Assembly (NCBI RefSeq): GCF_000308375.1
Contig: NZ_BAFQ01000066.1
Location: 1 to 64,000, forward strand
Reading direction: 5' to 3'
Length of the DNA stretch: 64,000 bases
Origin: Nocardia aobensis NBRC 100429
GTDB lineage: Bacteria; Actinomycetota; Actinomycetes; Mycobacteriales; Mycobacteriaceae
The translations under genes and the position numbers were made by a program. This document shows, in pieces, positions 1-8,558 of the stretch. Numbering within the stretch: the stretch's first letter is position 1; each line of letters starts with the position of its first letter. The notes under the pieces were generated by a model. The model did no database searches. It saw nothing but the letters and a program-made list of their open reading frames with translations, and had not been told where the DNA came from.

Positions 1-1848
1 ACCCGGCCGCTGTTCGATCTGCACGCGGTGCGACAGTGGCTGGTGGAGCACAACATCGAGTCGGCGCAGTCGCCCGAGGCGGAACTGCGCACGCTGGTGC
101 GATCTCATGCCACCCCACTCGCCGTCACACAGGTCATGCAGACACTGCGGCGTGACGGTGACGAGTGGACGGCGCCGGACGCGCACGATCAGGAGCTCGC
201 CGCCCAGGTGGCCTCGGCGTTGCGACTCGCATCGACAGCCGAGGGCGTCCGCACCGCCTTGGACATCCTTTCCGAACACGCGATGGGCGACGCGACCTCG
301 ACCGGTGTTTACATCACGCCGCAGACGGTCGCGACAACGATGGCCGCGTTGGCGCGTTCGTCGACCACCCCCGAGGTGCACAGCGTGCTCGATCCGGCCT
401 GCGGCAGTGGATCGCTCCTGCTGGCCGCGGCAGACGATGGTGCCGGCGAGTTGTACGGCCAGGATGTGGTGCCGGTGCAGACCGAGCGGACCCGGCTGCT
501 GCTCCAGGCGCAGACCACGGTCGAGCTGGACGTTCGGACCGGGGACAGCCTGACCGCGGACGCCTTCCCCGACCTCCGTGTCGACGCGGTGCTCTGCAAT
601 CCGCCTTACGGACAACGTGATTGGGGATCCGGCGAACTCGCCTTCGACACTCGATGGGATTACGGACTACCTCCGCGCGGCGAACCGGAACTGGCATGGG
701 TGCAGCATGCGATCGCGCATCTGCGGCCGGGCGGCATCGCGGTCCTGCTGTTGCCGCCTTCGGTAGCGACTCGAACCTCCGGACGAAAGATCCGGTCCAA
801 TCTGGTGCGGACCGGAGCTCTGCGCGCGGTGATCGGGTTGGCGCCCGGGGTCGCGCAACCGCGACATGTCGGGCTGCAGATCTGGGTCCTGCGTCGACCG
901 GAAACGGATGCGGCGGTGGCGGATTCGATGCTGTTCATCGACAGCACCGGATCGGCGGTGCATGCCGAGGGTGACCGGCTGGACCGCGACGCGGTAGTGG
1001 AGATGTGGCGTGCTTTCGATGGGGACAGTCCCGATTCGGCGCAGGAATCCGGAGTCTCGGCCGTGGTCCGCCTGGTCGATCTGCTCGATGACGACATCGA
1101 TCTCACCCCGGCCCGTTACGTCAGGTCCGCCTTGGACTCCGGCGCGATATCCGAGCAGATCGCCGCGTCGCTCGACCGCCTGACCGCGGCGGCATCGGAA
1201 TTGAATTCCGTGGTGACGACGGTGCCGGACTGGTCGGAATCGCCGGGAAAGTCCTGGCGCTTCGTCACCGTCGCCGATTTGGCCAATCATGGTCAACTGC
1301 AATGGTTCCGGGCGGCACCAGCCGGCGACCAACCGCCCGCCGGGAGCCGTCGGGTATTGACCGCACTCGATGTCGCCACCGGGAATCACGCGTCGGGAAC
1401 CATGGATATGGTGCCGGCGGTGCCCGTCGAGGTGCGCGAAGGTGATGTCCTCATGCCGGCCGTGCGCAGCGATCGTGGCGGACGCAGCGCGCGGGTCGCC
1501 ACACCGGAAGACGCCGGTGCGCTGCTCGGGGCGCATGTGCATGCGCTGCGCGTCGATCGCGACCGTCTCGATCCGTGGTTCCTCGCGGGATTTCTGACCG
1601 GCGCCGAGAATGTCTCGGCCACCAGAACATCCACTGTGCGATTCGACGCCAGTCGCCTCCGGATACCGGTATTGACGTTGGGCGAGCAGCGTCGGTACGG
1701 CGCATTGTTCCGGCAACTGTTCCTTCTGCGCACGGTGGCGCGGCGGGCTTCCGAGACGGCCGGACACACCGCTGAGCTCATTACCACGGGACTCACAGCG
1801 GGCGCCCTCGAGCCGGGTCCGGAATCGATCGGAGGAGAGGAGCTGTGA
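1..1848 (+). CDS. N6-adenine DNA methyltransferase, HsdM-like, with C-terminal specificity-like region (5' partial)
   Basis: The frame is open from base 1, so the true start lies before the window. The first visible residues (RPLFDLHAVRQWL) look like the end of a small MerR/excisionase-type helix-turn-helix. The SAM-binding motif DPACGSGS lies near visible residue 131 and the catalytic NPPY at 200-203, as in gamma-class N6-adenine methylases such as HsdM and PglX. The last ~230 residues read like an HsdS target-recognition half (entry through WRFVTVADL, then a conserved-helix-like tail), so M and S functions seem partly fused. It overlaps the next gene by 4 bp (GTGA) with a strong GGAGGAGAGG site, which implies translational coupling. 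It probably methylates adenine in a specific DNA site. No nuclease is visible; one could lie upstream. Family assignment is firm, the biological system is inferred. Confidence 0.88.
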   Translation, partial: TRPLFDLHAVRQWLVEHNIESAQSPEAELRTLVRSHATPLAVTQVMQTLRRDGDEWTAPDAHDQELAAQVASALRLASTAEGVRTALDILSEHAMGDATSTGVYITPQTVATTMAALARSSTTPEVHSVLDPACGSGSLLLAAADDGAGELYGQDVVPVQTERTRLLLQAQTTVELDVRTGDSLTADAFPDLRVDAVLCNPPYGQRDWGSGELAFDTRWDYGLPPRGEPELAWVQHAIAHLRPGGIAVLLLPPSVATRTSGRKIRSNLVRTGALRAVIGLAPGVAQPRHVGLQIWVLRRPETDAAVADSMLFIDSTGSAVHAEGDRLDRDAVVEMWRAFDGDSPDSAQESGVSAVVRLVDLLDDDIDLTPARYVRSALDSGAISEQIAASLDRLTAAASELNSVVTTVPDWSESPGKSWRFVTVADLANHGQLQWFRAAPAGDQPPAGSRRVLTALDVATGNHASGTMDMVPAVPVEVREGDVLMPAVRSDRGGRSARVATPEDAGALLGAHVHALRVDRDRLDPWFLAGFLTGAENVSATRTSTVRFDASRLRIPVLTLGEQRRYGALFRQLFLLRTVARRASETAGHTAELITTGLTAGALEPGPESIGGEEL

Positions 1849-2480
1849 CCGGTCGGGCTGCGCACGGATATCCCGAGTTGCGGACCGAATTGCTCGAACT
1901 ACCGGTTCCCGCGCCGCCGCCCCTCGAATCCGAAACCGTTGCGCACGATACTGTTTCGCTGGAAGACCTGGTCGCCGCCGAGGCGCTGAGCGTGTACGAG
2001 GCGCCACCGACCGTCGGCGTCGGAAACGGCGAGACGCCGATGTTGACGGCCAAGGACGTTCGGCTCGGGCGCGCGGCATCGCGCACTGGCAACGGGGCGG
2101 TGGCCGGTGCGGTCGTCGTCCGTGCCGGGGATGTGGCCGTGGTGATGGGCTCGGAGCCGGCCGTCCATGTGTGCCCCGACGATGGGGCGCTGTTGGGTGC
2201 CGGTATCCAGCTGCTGCGCGGGAAGGCCGCGGTCGTCGACCCGGACTTTCTCGCCGGGGTCCTGCAGGCCGCGATCGAGGACGGACCGGTCGACCTGTAC
2301 CGGGTACGGATACCGCGGGTGCCGCCGGCCGAGCAACGCCGGATCGGCGCCGTTTTCCGGCAACTATGGGAGCTGGAGGCCGCGTGGCAACGTCGGCGTA
2401 CCGCGATCGAGCAGCTGGTGCGTACGGGTGTGAGGGGCCTGGCATCGGGCGGTCTGCGACCGGCTACCGTCGATGAGTAG
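1845..2480 (+). CDS. HsdS-like single target-recognition half-subunit
   Basis: This 211-residue protein begins at a GTG that overlaps the methylase stop by 4 bp and is preceded by GGAGGAGAGG. It resembles one target-recognition domain of a type I restriction S subunit: a beta-rich section ending in IPRVPPAEQRRIGAVF, followed by a helical conserved region (WELEAAWQRRRTAIEQLV). Full HsdS proteins have two such halves, about 400 residues in all. Here the second half-like region is fused to the preceding methylase, so the two proteins may jointly supply a bipartite recognition module. A role in DNA recognition is inferred; sequence divergence from classical HsdS is considerable. Confidence 0.65.
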   Translation: MTGRAAHGYPELRTELLELPVPAPPPLESETVAHDTVSLEDLVAAEALSVYEAPPTVGVGNGETPMLTAKDVRLGRAASRTGNGAVAGAVVVRAGDVAVVMGSEPAVHVCPDDGALLGAGIQLLRGKAAVVDPDFLAGVLQAAIEDGPVDLYRVRIPRVPPAEQRRIGAVFRQLWELEAAWQRRRTAIEQLVRTGVRGLASGGLRPATVDE

Positions 2481-2519
2481 GTTGACGTGTCGGCTGTTGG
2501 AGTATTCACGGAGGTAGCG

Positions 2520-3950
2520 GTGGAGAAACCGCAGATCGACGGCGGCCGGTACGAACTGGTCCGGGAGATCGGCGCCGGCGGGATGGGGCAGGTCTTCGAA
2601 GGCTACGACAGCCACCTCAAACGCCGCATCGCAGTGAAACTCACCCATGCCAATCTCGACCAGGACCCCAACTGGACGAAGAGGTTTCTGCGCGAGGCCG
2701 AGCTGATGGCGCAGCTCAGCCATCCCGGTATGCCCGCGATTCACGACGCCGGCATCTCCCTCGGCCCGCCCGAACGCCCTTATCTCGTTATGGAATTCGT
2801 CGACGGCATCACCCTGGACGCACTGCTCGCGCGGCGCGGGCCGCTGCCGGTGGGGGTGGTCGCGGCGCTGGGTGCCCAGGCGGCCGCCGTACTGGCCGCG
2901 ACACATCGCAACCGGATCTATCATCGCGACCTCAAGCCGTCCAACCTCATGCTGTGCGCGGACGGGACGGTGAAGGTCCTCGACTTCGGCCTCGCCGTCA
3001 CCACCGACACCGACATGACGCGCTACACCAATACCGGAAATACGCTCGGCACACCGGCATTCATGGCGCCGGAGCAGGTCGAGGGACGCGCCGTGGTGGC
3101 GCAGACCGACCTCTATGCGCTCGGGCTGGTGTTGTACGAGCTGCTCACCGGCGACCGCGTGATGACAGGAAGTTCGCCATATGTGGTGTGGCAGAACCAG
3201 GTTCACCTGGTCCCGGCAGAGATTCGGCGGGAGCGACCCGAGGTTCCGGCGGACATGTCGCGGTTGATCATGAGCATGCTCGCCAAGTCGCCCGATCGTC
3301 GGCCCGAGGACGCCGTCACTGTCCACACCGTGCTGATGCGCCACGCCAACGGTCTCGGCGATCTGGCGGAAGTGGGCGACTTCCATGGTCCCGCGCGGAT
3401 GTATTCGGCCGCGGTGAGTGCGGCCGGCACGTCGCGCACGGCGGCGACGATCGTGGCACCGACGAAGATCATCGCCGTCGACGAAACGACTGCCGTCCCG
3501 CCTCGCAGCACAGACTTCAGCCGGTCCGACATCCAGCGCGCGATCCGCCGCGCTCGCGATCTCGCCGGCGAATCCCGCTACACTCCCGCCATCAACGACC
3601 TCGAAACCGTTGTAGAACAGGCAGTTTCACAGTTGAGCGCCCGGGACGCGGACGTAGTGGAGGCGCGGCTGAGCCTGGCTGCCCTCCGCTTCGACAGCAA
3701 CGACTTCGCCGGCGCCGCAGCACTTCTCCGTACACTCGTCGACGACCTCACCGCCGAACGTGGCCCCTACGACGAACAAGTCATGCATTGCCAACGTCAG
3801 CTGGCCACCTGCGATGTGCAGAACGGTGACATCGATGCGGCGCTGAAGCGGCTGCGCCGGCTGCACAGCCAGATGGCGGTGCGGTACGGGGAGCAGGACC
3901 GGCGGGTGGTTGATCTGGCGGCGCAGATTCGGCATATCGCGGCCGGGTGA
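2520..3950 (+). CDS. Ser/Thr protein kinase with TPR-like C-terminus
   Basis: An active-looking Hanks-type kinase: glycine loop GAGGMGQV near residue 18, ATP-anchoring Lys40 (IAVKL), catalytic HRDLKPSN with Asp137, DFG Asp155 and the activation-segment end GTPAFMAPEQ. After the kinase domain (~10-265) comes a Thr/Ala-rich linker and a helical C-terminus (~340-476) that looks like tetratricopeptide repeats. No transmembrane segment is present, unlike the classical PknB-type receptors, so it is cytoplasmic. I chose GTG 2520 because GGAGG lies 5 nt upstream; a further in-frame GTG exists at 2487. It begins 39 nt after the HsdS-like gene on the same strand, so it is probably co-transcribed with the methylase. 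Kinase-methylase operons occur in phage growth limitation (Pgl) and some BREX variants. Confidence 0.9.
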   Translation: MEKPQIDGGRYELVREIGAGGMGQVFEGYDSHLKRRIAVKLTHANLDQDPNWTKRFLREAELMAQLSHPGMPAIHDAGISLGPPERPYLVMEFVDGITLDALLARRGPLPVGVVAALGAQAAAVLAATHRNRIYHRDLKPSNLMLCADGTVKVLDFGLAVTTDTDMTRYTNTGNTLGTPAFMAPEQVEGRAVVAQTDLYALGLVLYELLTGDRVMTGSSPYVVWQNQVHLVPAEIRRERPEVPADMSRLIMSMLAKSPDRRPEDAVTVHTVLMRHANGLGDLAEVGDFHGPARMYSAAVSAAGTSRTAATIVAPTKIIAVDETTAVPPRSTDFSRSDIQRAIRRARDLAGESRYTPAINDLETVVEQAVSQLSARDADVVEARLSLAALRFDSNDFAGAAALLRTLVDDLTAERGPYDEQVMHCQRQLATCDVQNGDIDAALKRLRRLHSQMAVRYGEQDRRVVDLAAQIRHIAAG

Positions 3951-4139
3951 TCGGTGGAAGCCGCAGGTGTTAGGGGCATGAATCCTCGTGTGGAGGCTTC
4001 GTGGTCAGCCGTCTCGAGCGATTCGCCGGTGCTGACCGCCTCGGTGAATGCGTCCACACGTGCGCCGGATGGCCAGGATTCTTGGGGTCCGGACGGGTGC
4101 GAGCCGTACGGTGAATTTGCCGTTCCATCCCTGTCGCCT

Positions 4140-5036
4140 CTACAACAGACCGGATTCCTCGAGTCCGGCACGCAGACGTTCCTGATGCTCCGGCGGGCCC
4201 TGCCGGTATGGCATACGCAGCGCATCGGAGGAGATGACGCCGAGCATTTTCATCGCCGCCTTGGACTGGATGGCGCCTTGTGAGACGTGCATGATCGCGT
4301 CGACGGCGGGGATGAGACGGCGGTGGATCTCGCGTGCTCGAGACAGGTCGCCGCGGTCGACGGCGGCGATCATCTCCGCGTAGCGATCGCCCGCGACGTG
4401 GCCGACCACCGACACGATGCCGGTCGCGCCTTGGGCGAGGTGTGGCAGGTTGACGACGTCGTCGCCGGAATACCAGAGCAGGTCGGTCTGCGACATGAGC
4501 CGACTGGCCTCGAAGAAATCGCCCTTGGCGTCCTTGACGGCGCGCACGGCGGGGATGTCGGCCGCGCGGCGAATGGTGTCGGTGCTCAGTGCCGTCCCGG
4601 TTCGGCCGGGGATGTCGTAGAGCATGACGGGCACACCGCCGCCGGCCTCGGCGACCAGGCGGAAGTGTTCGAGGATGCAGTCCTGCGGCGGCTTGTTGTA
4701 GTACGGCGTGACGACAAGGAGGGAATCCGCCCCGCAGGCGACCATCTCGCGCGCCGCGCGAGTGGAATGCTCGGTGTCGTTCGTGCCGCAGCCGGCCATC
4801 ACCTGGACGCGGTCGCCTACGGCCTCGACGACCGCGCGCACGCAGGCGTAGTCCTCCTCGTCGGTGGTGGTGGCGGACTCGCCTGTGGTCCCGTTGACCA
4901 GCAGTCCGTCGTGGCCGTGGTCGGCGAGATAGACGGCGAGGTTCTGCAGGCCGTAGTAGTCGATCGAGCCGTCGGCGTGCATGGGCGTCACCATCGCCGT
5001 GACGACTCGGCCGAAGGGGGTGTCCACCATGATCAT
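4140..5036 (-). CDS. dapA: 4-hydroxy-tetrahydrodipicolinate synthase family protein
   Basis: A 298-residue TIM-barrel lyase/aldolase of the DapA family, which condenses pyruvate with aspartate semialdehyde in lysine and diaminopimelate synthesis. The pyruvate-binding NGTTGES motif, the Tyr140 of LYDIPGRTG and the Schiff-base Lys168 (VKDAKGD) are all present. Of the possible starts I chose the ATG at 5036 because AAAGG lies 7 nt upstream in the complementary strand; an upstream in-frame ATG at 5057 is weaker. The gene is alone, divergent from the DUF3048 lipoprotein, and away from any dapB/lysine cluster, so it could be a second paralogue with a related aldolase role. Confidence 0.9.
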   Translation of the reverse strand: MIMVDTPFGRVVTAMVTPMHADGSIDYYGLQNLAVYLADHGHDGLLVNGTTGESATTTDEEDYACVRAVVEAVGDRVQVMAGCGTNDTEHSTRAAREMVACGADSLLVVTPYYNKPPQDCILEHFRLVAEAGGGVPVMLYDIPGRTGTALSTDTIRRAADIPAVRAVKDAKGDFFEASRLMSQTDLLWYSGDDVVNLPHLAQGATGIVSVVGHVAGDRYAEMIAAVDRGDLSRAREIHRRLIPAVDAIMHVSQGAIQSKAAMKMLGVISSDALRMPYRQGPPEHQERLRAGLEESGLL

Positions 5037-5111
5037 GAGATTACCTTTGCCCAGCACCTCACTACTGTCCTGGTCGAGCGCGGCGTACGTTGGTAGCTAG
5101 AGGTTTGCCTC

Positions 5112-6110
5112 ATGCGACAGCGATGGTGGATGTGGATTGCGGCGTTCCTGACGGCAATGGGGATGTGCGCTGTAATCGGGTGCGTCAGCGGCACCCGGCC
5201 CGAGCATGCTGCACCCGGCTCGGACACATCCTCCCGGGTAGAGGGCTCGGGCACATCGTCCCCGGCAGGCGGCTCGGAAGCACCCTCCCGGGTAGGGGCC
5301 CCCGTGTTGGTCGTGAAGGTGGACAACAGTCCGCAGGCACGGCCACCGGTGGGGCTCGGAGCCGCGGATGTGGTGTACGTCGAGCCGGTCGAGGGTGGTT
5401 TGAGCCGGTTGGCCGCGGTTTTCTCGAACAACAAACCCCCTGTGGTCGGACCCGTCCGAAGCGCGCGGGAGACGGATCTGACGCTGTTGGCACAGTTCGG
5501 TACCCCGACGTTGGCATCCTCCGGTTCCGCACCTGAGCTGATTCCCGCCATCGATGGCTCCTCGCTCCAGAACGCCTCTGCCGATCGGCAACCCGCGGCG
5601 TACTTCCGCGACTACAGTCGCGAGGCGCCGCACAACATGTTCGTCCGCCCCGATCAGTTACCCGAAGGCGGCGGCTGGCCGGCGACTTCGCAACTGCACT
5701 TCGGTCCTGCGCCTGCCGGTGGCCGGCCCGCGCAGTACGAGGAAGCGCGGTATCCGGGCGCGGTGATCGGTTTCGACTGGTCACCCAGCGACCACGGGTG
5801 GCTGGTCTCCATGGATGGTGATGCCTACACCGATGCCGATACCGGACGGCTCACGGCAAGTACGGTCGTGCTGCAGAGTGTGCCGGTGCAGAACTCGGCC
5901 ATCAGCGACGTCGCGGGCAGCGTCTCACCCCGGGCGCAGACGACCGGTAGCGGTCAGGCACGCGTACTTCGCGACGGTCGAGAGTTCCCGGCCGTGTGGT
6001 CCCGGCCCTCCCCGGAGGCGGGCACGACGTATACAACACCGACTGGTGCAGCCATCCCCTTCGCGCCGGGGCAGGTCTGGACTGTTCTGGTTCCAGAGCA
6101 ACTCTGGTGA
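5112..6110 (+). CDS. DUF3048 (YerB-like) lipoprotein
   Basis: A 332-residue exported lipoprotein: basic start, hydrophobic stretch and a lipobox ending at Cys24 (VIGC). A flexible linker built of three 9-residue tandem repeats (residues 36-62) leads into a DUF3048 domain, recognisable from VVKVDNSPQARPP, the DVVYVEPVEGG segment and VGPVRSARETD. DUF3048 proteins are widespread in Gram-positives, usually as surface lipoproteins; their function is not established, though Bacillus YerB is the reference member. The gene is divergent from dapA across about 75 bp. Function unknown; export and lipidation are confident. Confidence 0.85.
   Translation: MRQRWWMWIAAFLTAMGMCAVIGCVSGTRPEHAAPGSDTSSRVEGSGTSSPAGGSEAPSRVGAPVLVVKVDNSPQARPPVGLGAADVVYVEPVEGGLSRLAAVFSNNKPPVVGPVRSARETDLTLLAQFGTPTLASSGSAPELIPAIDGSSLQNASADRQPAAYFRDYSREAPHNMFVRPDQLPEGGGWPATSQLHFGPAPAGGRPAQYEEARYPGAVIGFDWSPSDHGWLVSMDGDAYTDADTGRLTASTVVLQSVPVQNSAISDVAGSVSPRAQTTGSGQARVLRDGREFPAVWSRPSPEAGTTYTTPTGAAIPFAPGQVWTVLVPEQLW
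5217..5297 (+). repeat. Three tandem 27-bp repeats in lipoprotein linker
   Basis: Three direct copies of exactly 27 nt each (5217-5243, 5244-5270, 5271-5297), all starting GGCTCGG, lie in frame and encode the 9-residue units GSDTSSRVE, GSGTSSPAG and GSEAPSRVG. The copies are imperfect, so they are not very recent. Copy number may vary between strains. Confidence 0.9.
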
Positions 6111-6754
6111 GCCCTGTCCTCGCGGTGTGACCGTTGAGGCCGAATTCGGAGATGTCAGCGACGTACCGACCGCGGGCCAGCGGAGTGGGCGCCAACGCTG
6201 CTCCGACCCGAGGGCTGCGGCGAGATCGAGTGTCCGCCGCATTCGATGTCGCGCATCCCGCTCATGTCGAAGGCTGCGGAGATTCCGTTAGTGGTACTGG
6301 TTTGCGACCTCATGGTTTATCTCATCGTCGGCCAGTGTGACCCCCAGGATCAGCATTGCCAGCGGCGCGCCGATCGCGATGACGTGCTGATTGTCAGTTC
6401 GACGAAAGTCTCCGATCCCGGGCGCGGTGACCGAGCGCTGGGCTGTGTCCTGCGGAGACCGAGGAGACTTCGTGGCGGGCAGTCGCAACCGACAGCGTTC
6501 GACTCCACCCGCCTATGCCAATGCTGTTGGGGCCAGCTCTGTCGCGTGCCTGGATCACCAGGAACGTCTGGTGTCCGTCGTCGCGGACGTGGGGGCGCGG
6601 ATCCGGCCGAGCCTTTCGGCGACGACATCAGGTGAGGTTTCGCGTACGAGTATGGCCCCGGAATGAATCGTGACGTGTGGGGCCGACAGGAATACCCACC
6701 ATCGACATCGGCGCCCGTGCATACTTGAATCCTGGTGTCATTAGGGGGTTTTCG
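6111..6754. other. 644-bp gap without a convincing gene
   Basis: Several short open frames exist on both strands, but none shows a ribosome site plus recognisable protein. One minus-strand frame (6288-6488) contains a plausible hydrophobic segment (IAIGAPLAMLILGVTLA) and could be a decayed membrane-protein fragment; this is unproven. The last ~40 bp serve as the leader of the next gene. Base composition is slightly less GC-rich than in the neighbours. Confidence 0.5.
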
Positions 6755-7597
6755 ATGCTGCCAGGAAGTGAGCGCGCTCGGATTCTGATCACAGTGAAGG
6801 CTTATCCTGCGCCGTCGGAACGGTACGGCGAGACGGTGTGTGTCGCGGGTGTTCGTATCGACCGACTGCCGCCGACGTGGATACGGCTGTACCCCATGAG
6901 ATTCCGTGGAATGGGGCAGGAATTTGTGTTCCACAAATACGACATCGTCGAGGTCGACGTTCGGAAACGTCGCGGGGACGATCCACGAATCGAGTCGTAT
7001 CAACCGGATCAGCAGTCACTGCAGGTCGTCGGGCACGTCGATACGAACGGTGGGCGGTGGACGCAGCGGCGGACACTGATCCGGCCTCTGATCGGCGCGA
7101 CGTCGACGTGCGAGCTGATTCGCGCGAATCCGAAAGGAGAGATGGCCGTGCCCGCGCCGTCGCTGGGCATGATCAAGCCGATCGTCGACGCCGTGACGGT
7201 TGAGCGCGGAAACGGCTGGACACCACAGCAACGGAGGAAGGCGCAAGCGGCGGCAGCGCCGAGTTTGTTCGACGATGCGCCGCCGGTGCTCGAACCGATG
7301 CCATATCGGGTCATCTACCGCTATCACTGCACCGACATTGAATGTCCCGGTCATCGGCAGCAGTGCTTGGACTGGGAGATCGGTCAGGCGGGACGGAAAT
7401 GGCAGCAGACGTACGGCGTTGCCGGAGCTCAGCAGAGGTTACGAGAGAAATGGGAGCAGGAGATCTGTGCTCCTGATCGGGATCTCTACTTCTTCATCGG
7501 GAACCAGGCTCTGCACCGTAGGTCGTTCGAAGTGCTGGGCGCGTGGTACCCGAAGGTGAGTTCCAATGCCGAGCCCGACCAGCTGGCCATGCTGTAA
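6755..7597 (+). CDS. Conserved protein with C-x4-C-x2-H-x3-C motif, partner of DUF488 protein
   Basis: A 280-residue soluble protein whose ATG is preceded by AGGGGG at ideal spacing. The N-terminal half has a conserved-looking beta-rich core (ILITVKAYPAPS, GETVCVAGVRID, WIRLYPMRFR, then DPRIESYQPD). Near the C-terminus CTDIECPGHRQQC gives a C-x4-C-x2-H-x3-C cluster that could bind zinc or form a metal-dependent nucleic-acid site. I do not know a named function for this family; I associate it with DUF488 genes. Here the DUF488 gene is convergent with only 9 bp between the stops. A role in nucleic-acid handling or defence is a guess from context. Confidence 0.75.
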   Translation: MLPGSERARILITVKAYPAPSERYGETVCVAGVRIDRLPPTWIRLYPMRFRGMGQEFVFHKYDIVEVDVRKRRGDDPRIESYQPDQQSLQVVGHVDTNGGRWTQRRTLIRPLIGATSTCELIRANPKGEMAVPAPSLGMIKPIVDAVTVERGNGWTPQQRRKAQAAAAPSLFDDAPPVLEPMPYRVIYRYHCTDIECPGHRQQCLDWEIGQAGRKWQQTYGVAGAQQRLREKWEQEICAPDRDLYFFIGNQALHRRSFEVLGAWYPKVSSNAEPDQLAML

Positions 7598-7606
7598 GCC
7601 GTTGTG

Positions 7607-8281
7607 TTACAGCTGAATTACTCCGGCTGTGGCATCCTGTACAGCATCGGCGACCATTTGTCTGTGGCATGTGGCGTTATCGTGCTCGAAGCAGAGCAAT
7701 GCGACCGGGCCCTGCGCCATGAGCGTCCTGATCGAGTGCAGCGCCTCGGCTCCTTCCGGGCTCTCGAGCACATGCGCATATCGGTCACGCGCATCGGCGT
7801 CCCCGACGCGGAAACTGTCGCGATTGTCTCGGGGATTGCCAAGCTCCCTGAGATGCACGTAGCGGATGCCGGCCTGGCTCAGGGCCGCCGACAATTTGGT
7901 CTTCGACAATCCCGGTTTGCGCGAGATGGGGGTAAGTCGCACGTCCACGACGGTCGCGACGCCGGCCTCTGTCAGAATCGCGACGAGCTCGTCCGCTCGC
8001 CGACCCTCGTAACCAACGGTGAACAGGCGATTTCGTGTACTAGCGGGGCTCGCTACAGGCACGTGGTCATACTTGCACGTCGCGCCGGGAGTGGAGTGGT
8101 CGGCTCGGTTACCGCGCAGCCCAGGTTGGGCAGGACTCTCGCCAGTCGTCCAGTCATCCTGCGTTGCGTCGCGGACGTAAACAACTCTGCGTCCGGTTTC
8201 TCGGGTGTGGGCCCTTCTGAGCACGTGGCCTGGGCCCGCCGGATGGTTATCACCCGCGGCACTGCGGCAACGGCGACACAT
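7607..8281 (-). CDS. DUF488 domain protein
   Basis: The DUF488 core begins at RLFTVGYEGRRADELV and contains DVRLTPISRKPGLSK, YVHLRELGNPR and the family hallmark CFEHDNATCHR near the C-terminus. DUF488 proteins are small, widespread and of unknown biochemical function. The start is uncertain: the ATG at 8281 adds a Cys-containing N-terminal region (CRRC) that may be a small zinc ribbon, the frame stays open to 8374, and the minimal domain would begin near 8070. No clear ribosome site supports any of these. It is convergent with the Cys/His-motif gene, which suggests a functional pair. Confidence 0.75.
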   Translation of the reverse strand: MCRRCRSAAGDNHPAGPGHVLRRAHTRETGRRVVYVRDATQDDWTTGESPAQPGLRGNRADHSTPGATCKYDHVPVASPASTRNRLFTVGYEGRRADELVAILTEAGVATVVDVRLTPISRKPGLSKTKLSAALSQAGIRYVHLRELGNPRDNRDSFRVGDADARDRYAHVLESPEGAEALHSIRTLMAQGPVALLCFEHDNATCHRQMVADAVQDATAGVIQL

Positions 8282-8558
8282 CTGACGAGTGGCCGGGAAC
8301 CCGTGCCGTTTGGACGTCGGGCGGCTGTCTGCACCGTAGTTGGGTCTTGCCCGGCATTCGGGCCGGCGCCGCACCTGTCACCCCACAGTTCGATCCCGAT
8401 CCCATACCTGGGTATGACATGAAACGAGAACCCGACCAATAGCTTTGGTGTATCGAAGTCGCCACACCGACCCACTGAGAAGTGCCCGCCGAATCTCCAG
8501 CGAGTCGGGCATCGAGGCCGGGCTGAGGTGGTACCCGCGCCTGCTCTGAGGGAGAACT

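Noticed and set aside
667..2445. A 592-codon minus-strand open frame
   Set aside because: Antisense to the methylase and S-like genes; Arg/Pro-rich and without domains.
3954..4283. A 109-codon frame after the kinase
   Set aside because: It overlaps the end of dapA in antisense and has no features of a real protein.
6246..6666. Short plus-strand frames between the DUF3048 and Cys/His-motif genes
   Set aside because: No ribosome site, no recognisable domain and overlapping alternatives in several frames.
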